Below are positions 1-10,219 of a stretch of 64,000 nt of DNA, piece by piece. The translations under genes and the position numbers were made by a program. The notes beneath the pieces were generated by a model that saw only the letters and a list, made by a program, of their open reading frames with translations, did no database searches and was not told the origin of the DNA. Numbering within the stretch: the first letter of the stretch is position 1; every line of letters begins with the position of its first letter. Location of the stretch: assembly GCA_027924645.1 (NCBI GenBank), contig BSBN01000187.1, forward strand, positions 15,022,001-15,086,000, read 5' to 3'. This DNA comes from Cunninghamia lanceolata (Eukaryota; Streptophyta; Pinopsida; Cupressales; Cupressaceae).

Positions 1-122
1 AAATTAGTAAAAAATCAAATATTCAAAAAAAAATTATTAGAAAAATTGGGCATAAACTACATGTTGTTAGCTAATTTCTCACTGAAGTGATTTTAAAAAT
101 ACCAAAAAAAAGTTAACCTTTT

Positions 123-191
123 GAGGGAGCCACAAAACATGCTATGTTATGTTTTTTTTACAGAAATAACACCAATTTATGTGGCTCCCTC
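123..191. repeat. Short foldback with 12-bp arms
   Basis: GAGGGAGCCACA at 123-134 is followed 45 bases later by its exact reverse complement TGTGGCTCCCTC at 180-191. It could be the core of a small foldback element, but I saw no TSD or second copy in the window. Confidence 0.4.
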
Positions 192-690
192 TTTTGAACC
201 CCTTAATCTATACCATTTAAAAAAAAAATAGTAGTTTAGAAAGTAGACTCGGAACACTATGAACATTGTTTTGGTTGCATCTCCAAATTTTGAGTGTAAC
301 TATGCTCAATTACTCATCCAAGACTAGCATTTCCTAATTTCAGAAAAAAAGTGGCCACTTAAGACCCCTTTTTGGCCCCCCATCTTCTTGCACTTACCCC
401 AACGTTGCCTTTGAGCTTGTGAGGCTTATTTATTCTTGAATCTGTGAAAAACCACGACCAATGACCAAATTTTGGTCTTATGACTCTTGGACTTCCCATG
501 TTCTAACACTTACATATGGCAACTTTACAAAAATATGACATATTATGTAATGAGGAAACTAACATGACTTCTATTTACATAGACTTAATGACATCATATG
601 CTCAATGACCCCTATTTACATACTAGATGGTCCACCATGACCTTATTTCACAACAAAAAACCAAAATTGACCATAGTTACAAAATGAGCT

Positions 691-706
691 TGGTGCTCCT
701 GCACCA
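691..706. repeat. Isolated LTR-tip-like hairpin
   Basis: TGGTGCTCCTGCACCA is a perfect 6-bp inverted repeat around TCCT (AGGA on the other strand). It matches the outer tip of the LTRs of element H and may mark the end of an eroded LTR, but no partner end could be found. Confidence 0.35.
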
Positions 707-1366
707 TTTAGGAGGGAATATTCCCTAGGTTGGCTTTGGATTTTGCCATATTTGGGGGTGCCTTAGACACCATAGAATAAATGGAATCAATGATAAAAGA
801 AAGATAGATAATCATGTGATGGTAGTGTTGATGTATGGTCAGAAGTTCTTGTTTTTCACATCATGTTCACCAAAATATATACTCCTTGAAATGTGACACA
901 ATCACAAAATGAATGAGTCAGCCTCAATATAACACATGAAATATTCCCTTTCTAATAGTGACCTCCAAGTCATTCTTGCTCTCATGGCAAAAGCTAATCG
1001 AGTGGAGGCATAGCTTGGGGTGGTTCTATTCTCATGGAAGTAGAACATCTGGTGTAGTCATGGATGGAGGGTCCTAAGAAGGGATTGTCCAAACCATGTA
1101 GCTAGAGTAAACACAATAGAAACAACACAATAACAAAATGTAATGGAAGATTCAAATGCTTAATATATCTAATAGTCACAATACTTATGTGTTAGCAACA
1201 TGTGGGCTACAATAAAAAGGGCTCACAGGCCTACTTTCTGGGTTACAACAGAAATGAAAAATATGGCATTGAAGTGCCTTCCAGAAAGAATTCTTCTTCA
1301 AATCTATCATAATATCATCTGAAACTACTAATTGTCTTCCTAATACATCTAAGAGATGTATAAATA

Positions 1367-2602
1367 TGATGGGGAGCCTTAGTTGGTAAGACAACTACCA
1401 TCGGCCACCTTGCAACCTATCACACTGACCATTATAGTCACTCCGACATGAGGTCTGACATCCCTAACTATTGGCATGAACAATACCATCGGCAAACACT
1501 TATGAACCTTGGCCGATGTGCCTATGCACCAACTTAGCATATGCTTAGCATGACCTACTATTACAGGTGGCAATATCCTGATTCACCATTATGATCGGTC
1601 ACCATTTGTATTTGATGAAAGATACATTCTCCACATACATTCTCAACATGCTTTTGTGATATGCATTCGCAATATACATTCGGTGAGACTCTTGTCTTCG
1701 CCGTATGCTTCCAACTCTTCTACCGATGTCATTGCTCTACCTGATGGCGTCTACCTTCAATGTATCCTTCCCTATCGGTCAGACTTTCTCTAGAACCACC
1801 AATAATCTGATCACTCTGATCTAAACCTCAAGCCGTGACTTCCATTTAGCAGCTCGATCCTCCCTTTAGCCAAACTATCCTCGTCAATCTAAGTGATAAA
1901 TGCTTCGTCGATGGCCTCTGTCTCACTGAAACAACTCCAACTCCTCCAATCCAAACCCTAGCACATGGAGATGCTAGGTGATCTACTGTGCACAACCAAA
2001 TTTGGTCCTCTATACCGCCAAACAAGAAAACAAAATAGAAAATGAAAGAAGATAACTGTACAATGAAGCCATTCCACTGATTTCAATAGAAATCTTATCA
2101 GTGGAATGCTTCACATTGACATAAAGCAACAACAGGAAAACATAGAAAGGAAAAGAGATCTACAGCTATGCAATTTGTAATTACAGAGAACAAAAAACAG
2201 ATTGATGACACAGAATAGTTTGATTTCTCCTTCACAATGCTCGATTACATTCGCACAATTGTATTCAATTACAATATCATATGTCTGACTTTGTTCATTT
2301 CCTTGGGTTTATAAACTTGCCCTGAGTAGTACCAAACTGACTCCAAGTGGCTGGGAGATCGATTCTAAGTGGCTAGGAGAAACTAACTGATTTCCAAGCG
2401 GCTAGGAGACCGACCATCTAACCACTAACAATTGACAATCGTGACCTAAGTCCCTTGGAACTTACAAAATGAACCGAGAAACAAACTGAAATTAGATACA
2501 TTAGTCAAATAGACCTTATTACAACCGAAAACATGATTTTCTAAACAAAACATGATTCAAATGCCTCATGGAGGCCACCTTGGGATAGGTGCTCCTGCAC
2601 CA
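1367..2602 (-). repeat. 3' LTR of element H
   Basis: Direct repeat of 5108-6342. On the minus strand it begins TGGTGCAGGAGCACC, a hairpin tip (GGTGC-AGGA-GCACC), and ends in CCCCATCA. No coding content was recognised. Confidence 0.9.
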
Positions 2603-3198
2603 TACACCCCACCTAGAAAAGAACTCATGTCCTATGAGTTGATTCTTTTTCATGCTCCATCTGTATCCTCTGCTTCCTCATGCCTTCCCTATGAGTTCTG
2701 GACTACAACTTGCTTCCATGGAATCAAAAAATCATGCCTAGCATTGTAGACTCTACTCACACCTTGCCATGAGTGAGTGCTTAGAACCAAACTTGGATGT
2801 TACAGGCCCTAATTGCTTACTATCATAATTGCTTGAACACCAGCATTCAAAATCTTGTTTGATGCTTCTTGTACTGCTGCTATGGTAGAATATGTTTGTC
2901 TTCCAACTCTTGCTGGCTCTAGAGGACAAACAATAGTCCCTACTATGATAGCATCCTCTTTGTTCCAATCAACTTGTGGCTGCTTGCAAACCTGCTCTTT
3001 GACCTTCTACTGATCCATCTCAGACATTACCATCTGATCTTCATCATTCAAAATGGAAATCACCTTCAAACTGTGATCTTTGGTATCCTCACTCCTTGAG
3101 GTATCCTCAACTTTCCTTGTCTCTTCTTCATTGATCTTCACAAACTCTTTCTTACCCACCAAAATAACCTTGGATGCCTTCTTTGCTTCAACATCCTC
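2603..3198 (-). other. 3' internal region of element H with broken pol leftover
   Basis: Downstream of the protease the reading frame continues for a while as a lysine- and glutamate-rich stretch like the linker that precedes RT in Ty3 elements. It then degenerates. No RT, RNase H or integrase motif is present. The few bases next to the 3' LTR (2603-2614, minus AGGTGGGGTGTA) could serve as the polypurine tract. Confidence 0.5.
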
Positions 3199-4790
3199 CT
3201 ACAATGGTGTCATCACAAAAGTCTTTCCATCCTTCTTGATGGTGTATGTGTTAGCATATCCATCATACAATGCTTGCCTATCAAATTGCCATGGTCTACC
3301 TAAAAGTAGGTGACAACACTCCATGGGCAAAATGTCACATAAAATTCTCTCCTTATATTCTCCAATCTGGAAATCAACATATGCTTGTTCACTTACCAAA
3401 AGTGATTGGCTATCAATTACCCAAGATGCTCTGTAAGGAGTTTGATGAGGAATCCTTTCTATGTTCAATTTATCCACCATTTCCCTAGACACCATATTAT
3501 CTATTGAACCAGAATCTATGACTACCTTGCATATTTTACCTTTGCTTTTGCAATTGATCCTGAAAAGTGCTCTCCTCTGTGATGGTTCAATCTTCACTAG
3601 TTCTTTGAGTAGTGTCCTCTTGATCATCAGACTTTCACCCACTTCTAATGCCAAATTCACTTCAAGAGATGTCACACTCCTGTATCCTCTTGAGTCAATG
3701 TGGTTCTCCTCTCAGTTCCATGAGAAGTTGAGGCCTTCTCTGGACACTTATAAGCCGGATGCCCTATCTGATTACAGTTATAACATCTCATGTTGGAGAA
3801 CTTGTATTCTCTACCTGATCCATTTGTCCCACCTCTGTCATTTGGCCTTCTTCCTCGGTAGCCTCCTCTACTACTTGAGTCTCCAACTTGCTCTTCTTGC
3901 CTAGACTCACCACTAGGCCTCTGATTAAGACTTCTTCCTCCAAAATTGCCTCTAAAATTTCTGTCACCTCTTCCTCTACTTTGATGCTCACCTTTCCTCT
4001 TCAGCTTCTCTTTAGCTCTTAGTGCTACTTGAAAGCATTTTTCCACAGTTTCAGGGGTAAACAAACTTATCTCATCTTGAATATTGATCCTCAGACCATT
4101 TAGATACCTTGCTACCTTGGCTTTTTCATCCTCCATGTACTCACAATGGAGAGTGTATTTGTGAAACTCCTCAGTGTAAGTAGCCACATCCATATCTTTT
4201 TGCTTAAGATTCTACATCTGCCTATAAATCTGCACCTCATAGTCAGATGGAAGGAACTGGGACTTGATCTTCTCCAGCATTCTACTCCACAAAGAGATCA
4301 TATTCTTCCCATTCTTTACCCTTTCTCCTTGGGTGTAATTCCACCATGTAAGGGTAGCACCTTTGAGTTCAGTTTTTGCAAACTTAACTCTCTTACTGTC
4401 AGGAACTTCCTTGTATTTGAAATAGTTGTTGAGAGCCTCAATCCACTCCATAACTTCATCAACATTCATCTTTCCACTGAACATGGGAATATCAATCCAA
4501 GCCTCCGAAGAGTCCTTGCCAATAGCCTTAATGGCTTCTAGAAATTGCTTTTGTTTAGCTGGTATCTTTGCCTCTTCTTGTTCCTCTGCTTCTTCCTCTT
4601 TCTCTTCTTCTTCATCTGAACCTTTCTCTATCCTTTTTCTTATCTTCATTGCCTTCAATTCTTCTTGGAGTGCTTCCCTGACTCCATTTTTTATCATCTC
4701 TTCAATCTCTTGAAATTTCTTGACCACTTCGGTTGTCATCCCCTTTGGAGGCATATCGCTAGCCTCTCCTTCACTTTCTCTATCTGACAT
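3199..4790 (-). pseudogene. gag-protease of element H
   Basis: Reading right to left, 4790-4212 gives an acidic, coiled N-terminal part followed by a retrotransposon gag domain (motif TLTWWNY). An in-frame TAG at 4212-4214 follows RQM, and the same frame continues to 3672. This part includes a zinc knuckle C-x2-C-x4-H-x4-C (CYNCNQIGHPAYKC). A frameshift near 3690 then leads into a retropepsin-like protease (3675-3199) with IDSGSIDNMVS as the catalytic D-S-G loop and LLLGRPW as the second flap motif. In the family these encode the capsid/nucleocapsid and the maturation protease. The TAG lies where related proteins have a coding residue, and with the frameshift the gene is dead. Family assignment is firm; the exact clade is not. 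Confidence 0.85.
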
Positions 4791-5092
4791 AAATATTCAC
4801 AGACAATGCCAACACTTCTACAAATCCTCAATTCAACTACAACACAATGCTCAATCAGCTATCCATCCTACATGCTGCTTCACAGACCCATTCCTCTCGT
4901 CCAATAGCAAATCCTAGAGATGCATTACCACTCTCTCTCACAGTGGCTTCACTCTGCACCCTCTTCCAGCCAAACCTCTAGTGGTGAATGGTCTTGGTAG
5001 TCCTCATCATCACCTGCCCACACACTATAGGAATAGGATTCATCTGCCTTCAAAAATCAAATACACAACACCTCTACCTAGAGCTTTCGCTA

Positions 5093-5104
5093 GCTCTGAT
5101 ACCA
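5093..5104 (-). promoter_or_regulatory. Primer-binding site of element H (initiator-Met type)
   Basis: The minus strand reads TGGTATCAGAGC three bases inside the 5' LTR edge. This is the standard plant retroelement sequence complementary to the 3' end of initiator methionine tRNA, and it fixes the element orientation. Confidence 0.9.
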
Positions 5105-5107
5105 ATA

Positions 5108-6342
5108 TGATGGGGAGCCTCAGTTGGTAAGACAACTACCATCAGCCACCTTGCAACCTATCACACCGACTGTTATAGTCACTCTGATGTGAGGTCTGAC
5201 ATCCCTGACTATCGGCATGAACAATACCATCGACGAACACTTATGAACCTTGGCCGATGTGTCGATACACCAAATTAGCTTATGCTTGGTGTGACTTGCT
5301 ATTACTGGTGGCAATATCCTAATTCACCATTATGACCAGTCACCATTTGTATCTGATGAAAGATACATTCTCCACATACATTCTCAACATGCTTTTGCGA
5401 TATGCATTCGCAATATACATTCAGTGAGACTCTTGTCTTCACCGTATGCTTCCAACTCTTTTGTCGATGTCGCTCCTTTGCCCAATGGCATCTACCTTTG
5501 GTGTATCCTTCGCTATCAATCAAACTTTCTCCAGAACCACCGATAATTTGATCACTCTGATCTAAACCTCAAGCTGTGACTTCCGTTCAACAGCTCGATC
5601 CTCCCTTTAGCTAGACTATCCTCATCAGTCTAAGTGAGAAATGCTTCATCGATGGCCTCTGTCTCACCGAAACAACTCCAACTCCTCCAATCCAAACCCT
5701 AGCACATGGAGATGCTAGGTAATCTACTATGCACAACCAAATTTGGTCCTCTACACTGCCAAATAGGAAGACAAAATAGAAAATGAAAGTAGATAACTGT
5801 ACAATGAAGCCATTCCACTGATTTCAATAAAAATATTATCAGTGGAATGCTTCACACCGATATAATGCAACAACGGAAAACACAGAAAGGAAAAGAGATC
5901 TACAGCTATGCAATTTGTAATTAAAGAGAATAGAAAACAGATTGACAACATAGAATAGTTTGATTTCTCCTTCACAATGCTTGATTACATTCGCACAATT
6001 GCATTCAATTACAATATCATATGTCTGACTTTGTTCATTTCATTGGGTTTATAAACTTGCCCTGAGTAGTACCAAACTGACTCCAAGCAGCTGGGAGATC
6101 GATTCCAAGTGGCTAGGAGAAACTAACTAATTTCCAAGTGGTTGGGAGACTAACCATCTAACCACTAACAATTGACAACCGTGACCTAAGTCCCTTGGGA
6201 CTTACAAAATGAACCTAGAAACAAATTGAAATTACATGCATTGGTCAAATAGACCTTATTACAACCCAAAACATGGTTTTCTAAACAAAACATGATTCAA
6301 ATGCCTCATGGAGGCCACCTTGGGATAGGTGCTCCTGCACCA
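5108..6342 (-). repeat. 5' LTR of element H
   Basis: Partner of 1367-2602. It is adjacent to the primer-binding site on its left and to the TSD AAATA on its right. Confidence 0.9.
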
Positions 6343-7167
6343 AAATATCATCTTCAAGCTCATAGAATCCTCCGCGTTGGCCACAAGAGGTTACAAACTC
6401 CAAGGAATGATGAAACATGTAGAGAACATGAAGGTTGGCCTACAATTCATGGTATTGCTTTGCAAATGAATGAAACATGGTACAGACCTCAAGGATGGTC
6501 TAACTGGTCCTTATTTTCTGTGTATGATGTTCCATTAGGCTCCGCAAGTCACGGATATGCTCTGCAAACCCTTTATTCTCAACTGATTACATGAATGCTC
6601 TACTTTGTGAATGTAGATGATCTTCTAATAGCGATAACTTTCTCTGGATGAATCCAAATCTCCTGAAACCTTAGTATGATGTAGATGACATGTCATAGAA
6701 GCTAAATCTTGCTTCGCGAACTCTGATATGAATATGCAGTAGAAAATACTAAATTACAAATCACTAAACTAAACTGAAATGAAAGAAAAGAAAAGAATGC
6801 AATGTCCTTTTTGGTTGATACAAGATTGCTCTGCAACCTAGGACGCTCCTGCATCAACATCACATAGAGTGGTTGGCCGATCCTATGGCCTAATATGTGT
6901 CGATAATTGTTCTTCTAAGAATATGATGGTGGAGTTAACCCTATGACTTGAAGGGTCACTAGTTATTGATCTCCTATTTTTATTCATCAAGTTCTAATGC
7001 CTAGATGGGTGTCAATTTTTCTCATTAATGACTCTTAGGTGTTCTATGTAGTTATCATGTTCTAGTATGACTTGGAGTGTGATTTTTATGTTTTAGATGA
7101 TCTTGAGAGCATGTTCATGCTCTTCTACTGTTTGAGGTGCTTGTTGTTGTCTAGGATGTATTGACTC
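6343..7167. other. Remnant of an older retroelement, no intact gene
   Basis: This stretch between elements H and A has no convincing gene. At 6725-6736 (minus) there is a decayed TATCAGAG-like primer-site motif. About 120 bases to its right is another LTR-tip-like sequence, GCTCCTGCATCA, ending near 6866. This is consistent with an eroded element with a very short LTR, but the partner is not visible. Confidence 0.35.
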
Positions 7168-7861
7168 TGTTAGCGCCTGAATTGACTGGCAGTTTTTTGA
7201 GCAATTTTCATGCAGGCGCTCTCCCTAAGTATCCAAAAAATGTTCTAAGTATTGGACCTCCTCAGCATTTTTCAGCTGCAGCATCATTTTTTCTTTAAGG
7301 AGGAGGTCATCATCATCATATTTCCTTTGATGGTGGTCAGCATCATCATGTTCTCCGTCGACCGGTTTCTCATCGTCATCATCATATTTCAATATCCGGT
7401 GATGTTTGGTTTTTATCCTGATGATGCTGATGAGCTACAGTGCGCCCTGATCTGCTTGTGAGGGTGATTCTTCAAAGTCTCCGGTGATCTTGCACTTATC
7501 ACCTTGCCCAGACATGATGATGATGTTGCCCCGATTTTCTGAGGGGGTTATTCTTTGAGTTGTTCGACCTGACTTGCTTTTTCTTAAGGGTCGTCATCAT
7601 CATCATCATATTTCCAGTTATCACCGTGTTGCTTGCGAGGGTCATCATATTTTCTGCCTTCATGATATTTCGCCGGAGTGATATCTTTATCATTGGGTGA
7701 TCTTGGTTATGATCATCCTGATGATGGTGTTGAAGAGTTCTAAGTGTGACCCGATATTCACTGGGGTCATCATATTTTGAACGTCAGGATGATCTTAGTC
7801 AATATCATCCTGATGATGTTGTATCACTTCTTGTTCGATTGTTTTGTCATCCTGATGATGC

Positions 7862-8424
7862 TGACGTCATCCTTATATCAGGGTGATATCTTTCTTTCTG
7901 CCTATCTGCATCATGATATTTCCGAAGGAGGGGGTGATATTTTCATATCACCCGGGTGTATGTTTGTTCCAGCATCATGATGATGCTAATATCAAGGAGA
8001 TATCCGCCAGCCGGCTTCGTGCATTATCTAGCGGGGGTGATCTTTTCAAGCATCATCATATTCATATTTCGCCCTGATCTTATAGTGGAGCTACAGTGCA
8101 GCATGATGTTTGTGCATCAGGATGATATTTCCAAATATCCGATTGTCTTCTGAATATCATCCTGATGTTGATATGATGATGACGTCATCGAGGTCCGGGG
8201 GGGGGCGGGGGGGTCATATTTCTAACATAGATCATCTTGTGGAGGTCCCCCGATATTTGCAAACATGATGATGACGTCAGCAGGATATGATGATGACGTC
8301 ATCAGGATGTTCATCGGCTAGACTTTTGGTATAAGCTCAGCAGGAGGATGTTTCTCTGATGGATCAGGTTGTGCCGATGAAGGCGATTATCATGCAGTTA
8401 TATTGCAATATGATGCTGACGTCA
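7862..8424 (+). promoter_or_regulatory. Cluster of five TGACGTCA palindromes in U3 of element A
   Basis: TGACGTCA occurs at 7862-7869, 8180-8187, 8272-8279, 8294-8301 and 8417-8424, several of them inside longer palindromes such as GATGATGACGTCATC. TGACGTCA is the binding core of plant bZIP/TGA factors. The cluster lies just upstream of a TATA box, so it is a plausible enhancer; activity is inferred. Confidence 0.6.
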
Positions 8425-8537
8425 GGGTGATATTTCGGGCAACAGGATATCATGCTGCTGGAGGATGATGATGATGAAGTCTTATACTAGTGTCGTCAGG
8501 AGAAAAAGCACCGACATGATATATGCTCATGACCTAG

Positions 8538-8545
8538 TATATAAA
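8538..8545 (+). promoter_or_regulatory. Candidate TATA box, element A 5' LTR
   Basis: TATATAAA lies downstream of the TGACGTCA cluster, and the same sequence is at 13652-13659 in the other LTR and on the minus strand in both LTRs of element B. A second candidate, TATATAAT, is at 8903-8910. Which one sets the transcription start cannot be decided from sequence alone. Confidence 0.55.
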
Positions 8546-8706
8546 GTGTTAAAGAGGTTGCCGCGGGGTGCATGTGGGATAATGTTATCCTGCATTTTCA
8601 AATATCATGATGATGAATCTCGGCGGGAAGTGGTTGCGATCGACTGTTTGATGTTCTTCCCAAGGCCGCGGGTTGGTGCGCCATTAATGGCGAAGGTTGC
8701 AGAGGT

Positions 8707-8973
8707 ATGGGCGGATCTGGTACCCGATTGAAGGTGTACATCAGTGGCGTAGGGCTCCAGAAATCTTCCTGTCTCCTCCCCTACCTGCTACATTCAAGTT
8801 TGGGTGCCAATCCGGTATTGTTTGAGCACCATTTTTATGATACTGTATATCTGGCGGGATTTTTAGTCAACCTGGTAGTTAATGCTGAATACACCCTCCT
8901 GCTATATAATGCAGAAGGTGTTATTCATTCAAGGTTGTTGAAAGTTGAGGATTTTTGGCTCTGTAATCCATAA
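8707..8973 (+). other. Conserved short reading frame inside the LTR of A
   Basis: An 88-codon frame (motif HFYDTVYLAGFLVN, then VNAEYTLLLYN) is open in both A LTRs (8707-8973, 13821-14087). It is also open in both B LTRs on the minus strand (within 23011-23370 and 28266-28592). Over the best-conserved part, three of the four A/B base differences I could spot leave the residue unchanged. No known domain was recognised. It lies within the transcribed part of the LTR and may be chance. Confidence 0.3.
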
Positions 8974-9835
8974 CCAGCTGATCTGGTTGCTCTGTACAGT
9001 TTATCTTGTGAGTTTATGTATCTCCTGTTGTACGATTTGGCATGAATCCACTGATTTCATGGTTGATCTTATATGAGTAATGCTATCTTAGCATGTGTTT
9101 TGTTAATTCTGTCTCCAGTATTGCATGTATTCTTCTTCTGGATCTGGATGTTTGCGTAATGTTTAGATTCTAGAGCATAGAATTCCTATGTTGAATGTCT
9201 GATCTTTTAACTTCTGCTCAAGGGGTAGATTAAACTGTTTTCAGGTTGAACATTGGGAAGGGTATACTGCAGTAGGGATGCCATAAGTAGAGATAACTTA
9301 ACACTCTTCATTGGGAGATATCTGTAAGGCAGATATCATGTGTATCCCCTTGAAATTCAGTTTTAGCTATTCATGCTGATCATTCACAGGTGTATGTCTA
9401 CCGACTCCAAGCCCTGGATAGGCACCAATCATGCTGTGTTCTTGTGTTATACACCATGTCCAGCTTTGCATCCAAATCCATTTCAAATCATCTCATCCTT
9501 CCACCTGTTAGTTGTAGGAGTAGGATTAGGAACCCCCTGCATGCTCTCATACCCAACCAGACATCATGTCCAAGAATGTTGCCAGCCTTGTGATCTATCA
9601 TGCAGATCTTGGTCCATACATGAGAGTATTCTGCCTGTTGTTGTCAAGTTAGATCTTTCTATCTTTGAGCTAGTCAAGGTTACATCTTGAGTTATAGGGA
9701 TACCCCCCTTGGTGCGGCAGAATCAGAAGTGAAGGGGAGGAGCTCACGCAACCTCCTGTATTCAGTTGGCCTGAATCTGCCTGTGCATTAGAAGTGGCAA
9801 ACCCTAATGCTGATTCAGAAGAAATGTCAACAAAA

Positions 9836-9981
9836 TGGCGACTCCGCTGGGGATGGACTAAAAAATGATATACTTGTGGCCCATCCGAGTCACCAACAAA
9901 ATGGCGACTCTGCTGGGGATGGACTAAAAAATGATATATTTGTGGCCCATCCGAGTCACTAACAAAATGATGCTCTGCTGG
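9836..9981 (+). promoter_or_regulatory. Primer-binding site of element A, tandemly repeated
   Basis: TGGCGACTCCGCTGGGGA at 9836-9853 is in the expected primer-site position. A 66-bp unit containing it is repeated, giving TGGCGACTCTGCTGGGGA at 9902-9919 and a decayed third start at 9968. A fourth short match, TGGCGACTCTGC, lies at 10041-10052. Between copies, CCATCC-GAGTCACC can pair with GGYGACTC...GGATGG, so each primer site can fold into a stem. The same 18-mer type is used by B and C. I do not assign the tRNA. Confidence 0.75.
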
Positions 9982-10219
9982 TGGAATGAACCTGGAAAAT
10001 TAGCTTTCAGCTATTGAAAATTTTGTCCTCTTTGGAGAGGTGGCGACTCTGCAAAAAAGATCTAAATGCACATGAAAGATAGATGTATGTTATTGGTTGA
10101 AAGATGTACATATTTCTGCATCTGTATGAGAAAAGGTACCTTGTTCCTTCCCCTTTATTTGCTGTTTTACTGCATAGGTTAGATGCCAGGGGAAGCCTTA
10201 GGTCTTAGACAGACAAAGG

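Larger units (their letters stand above)
1..1366. other. AT-rich intergenic sequence, no gene seen
   Basis: No reading frame of any length or recognisable protein motif is visible on either strand. The stretch holds a short foldback (123-191) and an isolated copy of the LTR-tip hairpin found in elements H, D and F (691-706). The right edge is the AAATA duplicated on insertion of element H. Confidence 0.6.
1367..6342 (-). mobile_element. Element H: deleted Ty3-like LTR retrotransposon
   Basis: Two direct repeats of about 1.24 kb (1367-2602 and 5108-6342), each TG...CA, bound the element. It is flanked by identical 5-bp TSDs AAATA at 1362-1366 and 6343-6347. The initiator-Met-type primer site lies on the minus strand next to the right repeat, so the element reads right to left. 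Inside are gag and an aspartic protease but no reverse transcriptase, RNase H or integrase; the body is only about 2.5 kb. It is therefore a non-autonomous deletion derivative. The two LTRs differ by many scattered substitutions, so it is not recent. Confidence 0.92.
7168..9832 (+). repeat. 5' LTR of element A
   Basis: 2665-bp direct repeat of 12291-14946. The first 1.3 kb (U3) is built from GATGAT/TCATCA and GATATT words with embedded TGACGTCA palindromes. The second half is ordinary sequence homologous to the LTRs of elements B and C. Confidence 0.93.

Noticed and set aside
7252..8153. Several 60-70 codon frames rich in Ile, Met and His
   Set aside because: These are translations of the GATGAT/TCATCA low-complexity U3 and recur in every frame.
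9373..9690. Frames of about 93-105 codons (MSTDSKPWIG) conserved in A and B LTRs
   Set aside because: The downstream end shifts frame between copies and no domain is seen. DNA conservation of young LTRs explains it.
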